Of a stretch of DNA of 64,000 nt, positions 43,790 to 52,244 are shown piece by piece; the stretch's first letter is position 1; each line of letters starts with the position of its first letter. The notes below the pieces were generated by a model, which was given only the letters and a program-made list of their open reading frames with translations, did no database searches and was not told where the DNA came from. The DNA is taken from contig DUMB01000080.1 of NCBI GenBank assembly GCA_012840085.1, positions 1 to 64,000 of the forward strand, written 5' to 3'. This stretch comes from Clostridiaceae bacterium. GTDB lineage: Bacteria > Bacillota > Clostridia > Acetivibrionales > DUMB01. Position numbers and translations under genes: made by a program.

Positions 43790-43832
43790 AAAAAAAGCAG
43801 TTCATCACCTAACCTAAGTGAAAACTGCTTTA
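43790..43832 (-). terminator. Intrinsic terminator after the c-di-AMP riboswitch
   Basis: AAAGCAGTTTTCACTTAGGTTAGGTGATGAACTGCTTTTTTT on minus strand. Confidence 0.85.
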
Positions 43833-43844
43833 TAGGCAAAATTA

Positions 43845-43978
43845 GAAACAATCTTCCCTTCAAAGCTTTCGAGGTTAGCTGACGGATTCGGACTGAAAGG
43901 AAATTAGCCCTACCGGAAAATATTCCGGATTCACCCCATAATTGGTTCCCCCGTATCCTGTTATTTCAGAAAAACAGG
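43845..43978 (-). ncRNA. Cyclic di-AMP riboswitch (ydaO/yuaA class)
   Basis: GATACGGGGGAACCAATTATGGGGTGAATCCGG...GGTAGGGC...CAGTCCGAATCCGTCAGCTAACCTCGAAAGC...GAAGGG matches conserved ydaO blocks. Confidence 0.92.
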
Positions 43979-44079
43979 AATTCAGCAATTAACATATTGA
44001 CTTTTTGATAAACATTAGTATTAATTTACTTAATTGTTATAATCATTATAATATATATGCGGCAAATTAGTCAAATTGT

Positions 44080-45123
44080 TTAAAATAAAATACAACTTTT
44101 TTGGTATATACTTAAACAAGAAATAATATATGATATAATGCTTTCGGCCCCCATATTATGATTTACCCCCTGAGCTGTCAGGCCGTCAAAGCAGCCGCCG
44201 GTTTCATTTTCAATCAGACATAAGCCTTTGGAGTTGCTTCCCTCGTACCATGCGTGACAGTCTTTTGCCTTTTTTAGGTATTTCCCGTTCCCCGTAGCTT
44301 CATAGGCCTCCATATATGCCAGCACAGCTTCGCAGGCTTCCACAGGCTGCTCATCGAACTCTGCCGCTTTTCCGCCTTTTGTAAGCCACCCGTTGCAACC
44401 AACAGGTTTGAAATACCCTTCCTTAAACAATATATTTTCAAGAAAGCTCATACTTTCCTCTGCTGTTTCAAGAAACTTATTATTTCCCATAACCCTGTAT
44501 GCGGCAAAAAGAGACCATGGCAAAACACTGTTGCAATATGTAACGGTATTTTCGAACCATTTCCAGTCATTATCAGCATGTTTGTCGTATAAGCAGCAAA
44601 GAGACTGTGCCATATCATAAATAAGGTTTTTTATTTCAATATTGTCAAGAAAAGAAAGGCCTATAACAGAATAAGCTTTAGCTCTGGGATAACTGAGTGA
44701 TTTTATATTGGGCAAAGCTTTTTTGAACACATATGTAAGTGCCTGTTTTACCCCCTTGGGTGTATATTCACTGGAAAGCGCATATCCCAATGCCCAGATA
44801 CATCTGCCGAAACAATCCTCTGACCCCTCGTCTTCAAGCCATTTCCTGTCATAACTCATAAAATTCTTAAATTTTCCCTGTTCATTTTGTGCATTCAATA
44901 AAAAGGATGAATATCGGTATATAAGGTCAACATACTTTTTCTCTCCATATGTCTTATATAGCATAATCGACATGATGAGAGCTCTTGCGTTGTCGTCGGT
45001 GGTATACCCGTGGCGGGGATCAGGAACCCAGCACTTTGAGTGCTGGAGCATTCCCGTATCATCAGTAAGCCTGAAAATGTGATCATCTTTCACAATATTG
45101 TTATCATATAATCTGCTTATCAT
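44080..45123 (-). CDS. Predicted (alpha/alpha) toroid glycosidase-like protein associated with GT4
   Basis: SKCWVPDPRHGYTTDDNARALIMSIMLYK...KAEFDEQPVEACEAVLAYMEAYEATGNGKYLKKAKDCHAWYEGSN; overlaps the upstream GT4 gene by 4 bp. Confidence 0.7.
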   Translation of the reverse strand: MISRLYDNNIVKDDHIFRLTDDTGMLQHSKCWVPDPRHGYTTDDNARALIMSIMLYKTYGEKKYVDLIYRYSSFLLNAQNEQGKFKNFMSYDRKWLEDEGSEDCFGRCIWALGYALSSEYTPKGVKQALTYVFKKALPNIKSLSYPRAKAYSVIGLSFLDNIEIKNLIYDMAQSLCCLYDKHADNDWKWFENTVTYCNSVLPWSLFAAYRVMGNNKFLETAEESMSFLENILFKEGYFKPVGCNGWLTKGGKAAEFDEQPVEACEAVLAYMEAYEATGNGKYLKKAKDCHAWYEGSNSKGLCLIENETGGCFDGLTAQGVNHNMGAESIISYIISCLSIYQKSCILF

Positions 45124-46295
45124 ATAGCCATAATGCCCCCAAATCTATCTTTCTCAAGTATATCAGTAAAGAGCTTCGAGTATTGTATTGCAATATTCTC
45201 CCACATCATGCCTCTTCCAATTCTAAGAGTTCTCTTTTCCATTTCCTTTTTTGCTTCAGGATTATTTAATACATATTTAATCTGCTTTGCCAGCGAAGCT
45301 GCATCTTTAAACTCTGCCAGAAGTCCCCTTCCGTCGGCAAGCATTTCTTTTGCATAACTGTATGGGGTGGATACTATCACTTTTCCATATCCTACAGCAT
45401 AGGCAAGGGTGCCGCTAACCGCCTGATCCCTGCCGATGTATGGCGTCATATAAATATCTGACATCTGAATATATAAGATTATTTCTTCTTTGGAAAGATA
45501 CTTGTTAATAAACCACACATGCTCTTTTATCCCCAGCTTGTTGACCATTTCCATAAGCATTTCCCTGTATGCCTCTCCGGACTTTCTTACTATGCACGGA
45601 TGTGTTTGTCCAAGTATAAGGTAAACAACGTCTTTATGCTCTTTCACAACCTCTGCTATGGCCTCAATGCCATATTCAAGCCCTTTTCCCGGACTGAGAA
45701 GGCCAAAAGTGCTGATTACATTGCGATTTGAAAGTCCATGCTTCTTCTTAAGTTTATCCCTGGGTTCAACGGCTATGCAAGGTACTCCGTGATGTATGAC
45801 CTCTATTTTTGAACGGTCTATGCCATAAACTTTTTCAAGCACAGGTAAGGTATTCTTTGCCATTGTAGTAACTTTAGCGCTTTTCCCGCAGAGTATCTTC
45901 AATATGTCCCTCTGTTTATCAGAAGGATTATGAAGAACGGTGTGCAGCGTTACTACAAAGGGTATATGGAGATTATCAACAAGATCTAAAATATATTCGC
46001 CGTCTTCTCCGCCAAAAATGCCATATTCATGTTCAATTACAAGCAGGTCTGTATCTGAGTTGTTAATGGCATGAGCTGTCTTGATGTAACTCTCCCTGTC
46101 GTGCTGTTGAAGTTCCATAATTACTCTGTCACTGTAATTATAGTGTCCGTCACTTATAGCTATAACCCTTGGTTTATTTAAATAATCTGACCTGTCCAGT
46201 TCCCTTACAAGGTCCTGGGTAAAGGTAGCGATTCCACACTCCCTTGAAGGATAAGTACTTAAAAAAGCAACGTTCTGTTTTCTGTTTATAAACAT
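45120..46295 (-). CDS. Glycosyltransferase family 4
   Basis: NVAFLSTYPSRECGIATFTQDLVREL...VIEHEYGIFGGEDG...STFGLLSPGKGLEYGIEAIAEV...GTLAYAVGYGKVIVSTPYSYAKEML. Confidence 0.9.
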   Translation of the reverse strand: MFINRKQNVAFLSTYPSRECGIATFTQDLVRELDRSDYLNKPRVIAISDGHYNYSDRVIMELQQHDRESYIKTAHAINNSDTDLLVIEHEYGIFGGEDGEYILDLVDNLHIPFVVTLHTVLHNPSDKQRDILKILCGKSAKVTTMAKNTLPVLEKVYGIDRSKIEVIHHGVPCIAVEPRDKLKKKHGLSNRNVISTFGLLSPGKGLEYGIEAIAEVVKEHKDVVYLILGQTHPCIVRKSGEAYREMLMEMVNKLGIKEHVWFINKYLSKEEIILYIQMSDIYMTPYIGRDQAVSGTLAYAVGYGKVIVSTPYSYAKEMLADGRGLLAEFKDAASLAKQIKYVLNNPEAKKEMEKRTLRIGRGMMWENIAIQYSKLFTDILEKDRFGGIMAI

Positions 46296-46306
46296 TTAAA
46301 TCCCTC

Positions 46307-46400
46307 CTCTTCTATACCTCTTCAAATCTCTTCTAATTTCTTCTAAATCTCTGCTATGCCTCTTCTTATATCTTCTATGCCTCTTCTCATCTCTTCTATA
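46307..46400. repeat. Degenerate ~21-bp CT-rich tandem array downstream of the nucleotidyltransferase gene
   Basis: CTCTTCTATACCTCTTCAAAT / CTCTTCTAATTTCTTCTAAAT / CTCTGCTATGCCTCTTCTTATAT / CTTCTATGCCTCTTCTCAT / CTCTTCTATA (last copy contains the TAG stop). Confidence 0.85.
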
Positions 46401-47439
46401 CCGCAATCGGATAACTGGATTCTTTGGTAAGAATGCTGTTGTATTCCTCACTGTATCTGTCAACCCTGCAGTTGGACATAATTACGGAGTTAGTCACAGT
46501 AGCTCCTTTTTCTACCGTCACATTATCCCACACTACACTTTCAAGAACCTTTGCCCCTGTACCTATGCATGAGTTATCACACAAAACAGTATTAGGGCCG
46601 ACAACAGCATTGGAATTAATCTGCACATTGCTGCCTATATAAACAGGAGCTATAATTCTTGCACTTTGAGCTATTTTTGCAGTTTTGCTGATGTACTGCA
46701 TCTCTTTTTTGAAATTATGAGTACCGATTTCCACTGCGCCCTTCAGTATGTCCTTGTGCACTTTGAGATATTTCCCGGGTGTTCCCAGATCAAGCCAATA
46801 AGAGCACCGGTTGTAAAGTGCAATTTTAAATCCTTTCTCAAGCAGTAATGGATAGGTCTCCCGTTCAATGGATACAGGCCTTCCGGATGGAATTTCATCA
46901 AAAAGCTCCGGTTCAAATATATAGATACCTGCATTAATCAGGTTTGAACGGCTCTCATGTGGTTGCGGTTTCTCAATAAATGCTGTTATATAATCCTTCT
47001 CATCATGTTCAATAACACCATAGGCCGACGGATTGTCTACATGTGTTGCGGCAATGGTGGCAAGAGCCCCCTTTTTCTTATGAAAGCGTATCATGTCGGA
47101 AATATTAATATCACTTAATATATCTGCATTAAATACCAAAAATGTATCATTGAAAAAGTCCTGAGCATTTTTAATTGCACCGGCAGTACCCAGGGGCATA
47201 TCCTCAGATATATAGCTGATTTTTACCCCGAACTTTTTTCCGTCTTCAAAATAATTTTTAATTTTATGAGGTTTATAACAGGTGCTTAATACTATTTCAT
47301 CTATGCCATGCTTTTTCAGATTTTTAATATTTAATTCAAGAAGCGGCTTGCCCATAATGGGCACCATAGGTTTGGGCAATTCATTTGTGATAGGTTTCAG
47401 GCGTGTTCCAAAACCTCCGGCTAAGAATAAAGCTTTCAT
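46396..47439 (-). CDS. NDP-sugar pyrophosphorylase (mannose-1-phosphate guanylyltransferase-like) with left-handed beta-helix
   Basis: MKALFLAGGFGTRLKPITNELPKPMVPIMGKPLLE...FNADILSDINISDMIRFH...C-terminal hexapeptide-like repeats. Confidence 0.92.
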   Translation of the reverse strand: MKALFLAGGFGTRLKPITNELPKPMVPIMGKPLLELNIKNLKKHGIDEIVLSTCYKPHKIKNYFEDGKKFGVKISYISEDMPLGTAGAIKNAQDFFNDTFLVFNADILSDINISDMIRFHKKKGALATIAATHVDNPSAYGVIEHDEKDYITAFIEKPQPHESRSNLINAGIYIFEPELFDEIPSGRPVSIERETYPLLLEKGFKIALYNRCSYWLDLGTPGKYLKVHKDILKGAVEIGTHNFKKEMQYISKTAKIAQSARIIAPVYIGSNVQINSNAVVGPNTVLCDNSCIGTGAKVLESVVWDNVTVEKGATVTNSVIMSNCRVDRYSEEYNSILTKESSYPIAV

Positions 47440-47582
47440 ATGTAATTCCCCCTAACTATGTTGTTTTTTAGTACATAAATAAAAAGCGTTCTAACCCCTC
47501 TAATTTCAAGACAATACATCAATAACGAGTAACCGTTATCAATATAAACATTCTTAAAATAAAGGAAGATTATAACGCTTTG

Positions 47583-47609
47583 TTAGCACTCGTTAGTACT
47601 GAGTGCTGA
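47583..47609. promoter_or_regulatory. Second CIRCE-like element (candidate HrcA operator)
   Basis: TTAGCACTC-GTTAGTACT-GAGTGCTGA: left arm perfect, right arm 8/9, canonical N9 spacer. Confidence 0.88.
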
Positions 47610-47613
47610 TAAT

Positions 47614-47642
47614 ATTATAGTAAACATTAACTTTTTTGTCAA
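47614..47642 (-). promoter_or_regulatory. Consensus sigma-A promoter overlapping the CIRCE start region
   Basis: Minus strand TTGACA (47642-47637), 17-nt spacer, TATAAT (47619-47614). Confidence 0.88.
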
Positions 47643-48151
47643 ATTTCCAATTGATACAGGGGAAATATTGATATATTATTGCCCGGTGAATATGCTAAAC
47701 AGCAGTCATAAAATTGTTGCTGATTTCCCTTCTCCTTGCCGGGTATCCGTTTACCCTGATTTCCTTATCAAATAATTACGTTATAAACTGCAATATAACA
47801 CTCTTATTAACAGGCAATTTCGTATACCCTACGTTTATTCTAAAAAATCTGCGTCTTTCTTTGCAGGGGTTCATTGCATCACACTTAGCCATAAGCTGGT
47901 ATTATTAATTTAAAGTTATTCGTTGACTATATTTGCGTATGTTTTATACAACCTTTGCCGTTACAAATGCTACGTTTTCATATTATGTTGATTTACTTAT
48001 TTATTGTAAAATTTTAACAATAAGGATTGTTTCTTTTTGGCACAACATATTATACTCAATTGAAACAGGTATATTTATTAAAATGGATGCATTTATTGAA
48101 ATAAATGTATTGAGGTGGGAAATAAGCAACATTGCTGCATAATAAAAAAAT

Positions 48152-48234
48152 CCATTAAAAAATGGCGAACCGTACTGCATGCCACTTAAGCTCTGGCAGT
48201 TCTGATTCACCATTCTAATGGATGTTGTCCGAAT
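48152..48234 (-). terminator. Long structured hairpin followed by T7, downstream of PfkB gene (terminator or small RNA)
   Basis: ATCCATTA-GAATGGTGAA...TTCGCCATT...TAATGGAT-TTTTTT on minus strand. Confidence 0.55.
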
Positions 48235-48272
48235 TAATAGAAGACTATATCCGAAACCATATCCAGAGAAAA

Positions 48273-49283
48273 TTAAAGTTTTCTCTTGGGCATTTTGGTT
48301 ATCATCTCACGAATTGTCTCCACACTCTTCATTCCGTCAGTCGCATTTGCTTCTGAGAGACAGCACACTGCCGCTGCACTTGCAAATTCCAGGCTGTAAT
48401 TATAATCCCATCCTTTGTAAATCGAATACATGATACCTGCGCAAAATGCATCTCCCGCCCCTACTTTACCTTTAATATAACCCGGTGGAAGCTCTATAGA
48501 AGGCTGCATGTAGAAATTTCCGCTTTTGTCCATGGCAAAACCGGCTTCCGGACAATGGATGACAACTAAATCATTGACTCCCATTTCAAAGAGCTTTGTA
48601 CATATATCTTTTATATTCTCACAATTAATATCTTCTTCGTCCCTGGCAGGTATTCCTGATATCATGGATGCTTCTACTTCATTGATTACGCAGTAGTTTG
48701 TGTATTTAAGGCTTGGAGGCACTATTTTGGAAAATCTTTGACTATTTTCGCTTACGACATCTATCAAAGTTTTTAAATTATGGCTTTGCGCTTCTGCCAG
48801 AACTCTTGCCATAACAGTGCCATATTCCTTGTCTTCACTGTCTAATGTGTCCAGTAATAATATGTACCCTATGTAAAGTATATCAGCATTAATTTTTGAA
48901 AAATCAAAATGCTGAGGTCCCAAAACAGCATTTGCCCCTCTGTAATGAAAAAAGGTGCGTTCACCTGTCTGTTCATTCATAACGTCCGTAAAGGATGTGT
49001 TTTTAGAATCATCCTTGCAGATCATACCGGTGTCAATATTGTATTTTTTCAGATAATCAATTATGTACTCGCCATCACTGTCATTTCCCACCACTCCTAT
49101 GGCCTGAAGAGGTATTTGGGAATCCATTTGGGCCAGATCTACAAGACAGTTGACAGGTCCTCCTCCTACGGATTTCTCAATTGATAGTACGGTAGAAAGG
49201 TTTCCTTTTTTAGGATAGGTATCTACTGTCTTAACGTAGTCAATAATCAGGTTTCCTGCAGCAGCAATGCCTTTTCTACTCAT
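48273..49283 (-). CDS. PfkB family carbohydrate kinase
   Basis: AAAGNLIIDYVKTVDTYPKKGNLS...SVGGGPVNCLVDLAQM...GKVGAGDAFCAGIMYSIYKG. Confidence 0.92.
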   Translation of the reverse strand: MSRKGIAAAGNLIIDYVKTVDTYPKKGNLSTVLSIEKSVGGGPVNCLVDLAQMDSQIPLQAIGVVGNDSDGEYIIDYLKKYNIDTGMICKDDSKNTSFTDVMNEQTGERTFFHYRGANAVLGPQHFDFSKINADILYIGYILLLDTLDSEDKEYGTVMARVLAEAQSHNLKTLIDVVSENSQRFSKIVPPSLKYTNYCVINEVEASMISGIPARDEEDINCENIKDICTKLFEMGVNDLVVIHCPEAGFAMDKSGNFYMQPSIELPPGYIKGKVGAGDAFCAGIMYSIYKGWDYNYSLEFASAAAVCCLSEANATDGMKSVETIREMITKMPKRKL

Positions 49284-49440
49284 ATGATGCTCCTCCTGTT
49301 TTTTTATTAATTACAAAAAAATTAACAACATTATTGTTTCGTCTTCTGCAAGATACGCACTTCAACTAATATATTAACAGAATGAATTATTCTTTTCAAT
49401 TGTTTTAAATTTCACACCCAAATCAATTGAGAATTTCCTA

Positions 49441-50790
49441 TTATGAGAGGGCTTGCTTCTGGCAGCTGTTATATACCTCAACGCTTGATATGACGGGCAG
49501 AGCCCTTGAACGAGTAATTTCAATTCTAATGTATCTTGCAGACAGCTCTTTGAAACAGCAGATTTTCTTATATCCTATTACCGTACCCCAAAAAAACTCC
49601 TTCCAACCGTTTTCATCCCGGTATGCCAATGAGAAATTTTCTACCCTCTGTCCCAATCTTATATCCTCCATCAATACTACCCTGTCAAAAGTCTGAACCC
49701 TGTTCAGATCCACTTCAATTTTCAGCTTCGTAGTTGCATCTTCGGCAAGATTGTTTCTGAAAGACTGTCTGATAGCATTTCCAAGTTCCTTTAGCCTCTG
49801 TACATCATTTTCATGGATGAGTCCCCTTTTGTCGGGGGGTATGTTAAGAAGAAAAGCCGCATTCCCTCCAACAGAGCGGTAATATATTGTCAGCAGCTCG
49901 TCAAGGGATTTTACCATATTATCTTCCGAAGGGTGGTAAAACCATCCGGGTCTTATGGAAGTATTCACTTCTGCAGGATACCAGACCAGCTCCCGGGCAT
50001 TCTTTATCTTTTCCCTGCTGCCCAGGTCTTCATCTTCGCTGTTTATCCTTTTAGAAAAAGCCCTGTCGTCGGTTTTTTGAGACTTTTCCCGTGTTCTTTC
50101 CGCATCAAGCAGCTCGGCAGGCACCACGCTCCACTCTGATTCTCTGCAATGGCCTGCCTCGTTGCCGCACCATCTGACATCCGGACCGCAAACGCTTATA
50201 ACCGCTTTAGGTTGCAGCTCACGTATCAGTTTGTAATAACCTTCCCAGTCATAAACCTGCCTGCGGCCGTCAGGCCCCTCTCCGCAAGCTCCGTCAAGCC
50301 AGACGCAAAATATTTCACCATAAGATGTTAAGAGCTCCCGAAGCTGGTTTTTATAGAAAGTGTTGTATTTTTCAGAGTCTCCATAGGTTTTTTCATGTCT
50401 GTCCCAGGGCGACAAGTAAATTCCAAACTTTATACCGGCCTTGCGGCAAGCCTGGGATACCTCCTTCACTACGTCCCCCTTCCCATCTCTCCATGGGCTG
50501 TTTTTGACAGAATACTCGGTAAACTTGCTTGGCCACAAACAGAACCCGTCATGATGCTTGCATGTAAGTATCAGTCCTTTCATTCCGGCGGAAACACATG
50601 CTTCAACCCATTGTTCAGCATTAAATTCAGTAGGATTAAAAAGTTCGGGGCTTTCATTTCCTAATCCCCACTCCCTGTCGGTAAAAGTGTTTATACCGAA
50701 ATGTATAAATGCATAAAACTCCAGCTCCTGCCATGCAAGCTGCCTCTCTGACGGCCTGACCATTACAGCTCTTTTAATATAATCATCCAT
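49441..50790 (-). CDS. GH29 alpha-L-fucosidase family protein
   Basis: LAWQELEFYAFIHFGINTFTDREWGLG...MKGLILTCKHHDGFCLWPSKFTEYSVKNSPW...KFGIYLSPWDRHEKTYG...FLLNIPPDKRGLIHE. Confidence 0.92.
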   Translation of the reverse strand: MDDYIKRAVMVRPSERQLAWQELEFYAFIHFGINTFTDREWGLGNESPELFNPTEFNAEQWVEACVSAGMKGLILTCKHHDGFCLWPSKFTEYSVKNSPWRDGKGDVVKEVSQACRKAGIKFGIYLSPWDRHEKTYGDSEKYNTFYKNQLRELLTSYGEIFCVWLDGACGEGPDGRRQVYDWEGYYKLIRELQPKAVISVCGPDVRWCGNEAGHCRESEWSVVPAELLDAERTREKSQKTDDRAFSKRINSEDEDLGSREKIKNARELVWYPAEVNTSIRPGWFYHPSEDNMVKSLDELLTIYYRSVGGNAAFLLNIPPDKRGLIHENDVQRLKELGNAIRQSFRNNLAEDATTKLKIEVDLNRVQTFDRVVLMEDIRLGQRVENFSLAYRDENGWKEFFWGTVIGYKKICCFKELSARYIRIEITRSRALPVISSVEVYNSCQKQALS

Positions 50791-50834
50791 AAGCTTTTTT
50801 CTCCACCTCAATATAGATTCATAGTTTCTATTCT

Positions 50835-50897
50835 ATATGCCATCTGTCTGTCATGATATATTACCTGTTTGTCCTGATATGTTATCTATCTGTTCTG
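50835..50897. repeat. Three-copy 21-bp tandem repeat spanning the PpiC stop codon
   Basis: ATATGCCATCTGTCTGTCATG / ATATATTACCTGTTTGTCCTG / ATATGTTATCTATCTGTTCTG; third copy encodes the terminal TDR* codons. Confidence 0.9.
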
Positions 50898-52117
50898 ACT
50901 TTCTTATATACATTGTCATAAATTAAAACATTGGCTTCTTCCACAAGCTTATCGATATATTCAGAATATTTGTCATCTATATACCGTGCCCTCAAATTTT
51001 CTTTCACTTCATCAAAGGGCTTATATGACAATACAATACTCTCCAGGCATTTAACAATATAAAAGGCATTGCCTTCCTCTATTACATCACTTATTTCACC
51101 TGCATCCATTCCCATGACAATCTCTCTCAATACCGGATTCAACCGGGCATCCACGCTTGCAGTTTTGTTGTCAAATATGCGTTCAGAATCATCATCACTA
51201 ATATTTAATTCTTCAATAATCTTCTCAAAACTTTCACCGTCATTTATCCTCTTTTTTATTTCATCACACTTGTCTCTTAAATCATCTTTCATTTCTGCTC
51301 TGACTTTGCCGTCTTCATCGGCATAGGATAGCTTGATTATTTTGGTTTTTACCCTCTTTCCCTGCGTATAGTAAATGTCTTTTACCTGTTCATAATAGTC
51401 CCTGATTTGTTCATCCGATACATTCAGCTTTGCAAGTAACCTGCTTTTCAGCTCTTTTGATAATTCAGCCATTTTATAAAAGAGATAGGTTCGTGGGTCA
51501 TACTCTTTCAGTCCGAATATTATCTGTTTTTTCTCAATTGCTTCTTTCCTTTTTTTGTTCTCTTTCTCCATCTCCCTTAAAAGTGATTCATAGCTGATGT
51601 TTTCGATAATGCCTTCTTTCTGTGCCATTAACAGTTGTACTTTTGTCCTTTTTATTTCATTAATGGCATTTCTCTTTACTACTTCCGACGGATTTTCACC
51701 ATTGTATGAAGATGACCAGAAATCCGGATCATCCTGAACACCGTATTTATTCCTGAAATACTCAATTACCGCTCCTCTTTCCTCAAGAATGTAATGCCTG
51801 AACTCTTTTACGGTCACAGGCTCATTTTCAATTAATGCAACAATATCGGAATCTGCAGGTTTTGCTTGTAAGAGGCAAATTACTATAACGCTGAAAACAA
51901 TAACGCAGCATATGATTGTTGCAAATAAAACTTTTCTATTCTTTAAGCCATTATTGCAATTCTTTTTCTTAGCATTATAGTTTTCCTTCCCGCTATTTTT
52001 ATGGTTCTTCATAACGTTCATAGCTTTATAGTTCTGCTTGACGTTCGTAGCTTTATAACTCTTCTTAGTGTTCATAGCTTTATTGCTCTTCTTAACGTCT
52101 ACGCTTTTCATCTTCAT
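50882..52117 (-). CDS. Membrane-anchored PpiC/SurA-type peptidyl-prolyl isomerase (foldase)
   Basis: TM VLFATIICCVIVFSVIVICLL; parvulin-like region KRVKTKIIKLSYADEDGK...INDGESFEKIIEELN...MDAGEISDVIEEGNAFYIVKCLE. Confidence 0.82.
   Translation of the reverse strand: MKMKSVDVKKSNKAMNTKKSYKATNVKQNYKAMNVMKNHKNSGKENYNAKKKNCNNGLKNRKVLFATIICCVIVFSVIVICLLQAKPADSDIVALIENEPVTVKEFRHYILEERGAVIEYFRNKYGVQDDPDFWSSSYNGENPSEVVKRNAINEIKRTKVQLLMAQKEGIIENISYESLLREMEKENKKRKEAIEKKQIIFGLKEYDPRTYLFYKMAELSKELKSRLLAKLNVSDEQIRDYYEQVKDIYYTQGKRVKTKIIKLSYADEDGKVRAEMKDDLRDKCDEIKKRINDGESFEKIIEELNISDDDSERIFDNKTASVDARLNPVLREIVMGMDAGEISDVIEEGNAFYIVKCLESIVLSYKPFDEVKENLRARYIDDKYSEYIDKLVEEANVLIYDNVYKKVRTDR
51983..52090 (-). repeat. 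27-bp (9-aa) tandem repeat in the cytoplasmic N-terminus of the PpiC protein
   Basis: KSNKAMNTK / KSYKATNVK / QNYKAMNVM / KNHKNSGKE. Confidence 0.8.
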
Positions 52118-52244
52118 AAAAAACACCTCCCAGGCAAAAAGCACATTTACATCATTTTCTCAAATCTTGCAAGCCCCTTCGAAATATTAATCCGTTAAGT
52201 CCACACCGCACATTAAAGTGCAGTGCGGACCTAACTTCATACTG

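Noticed and set aside
47714-48142. Short ORFs in the spacer upstream of the CIRCE promoter
   Set aside because: No RBS or recognisable motif; AT-rich
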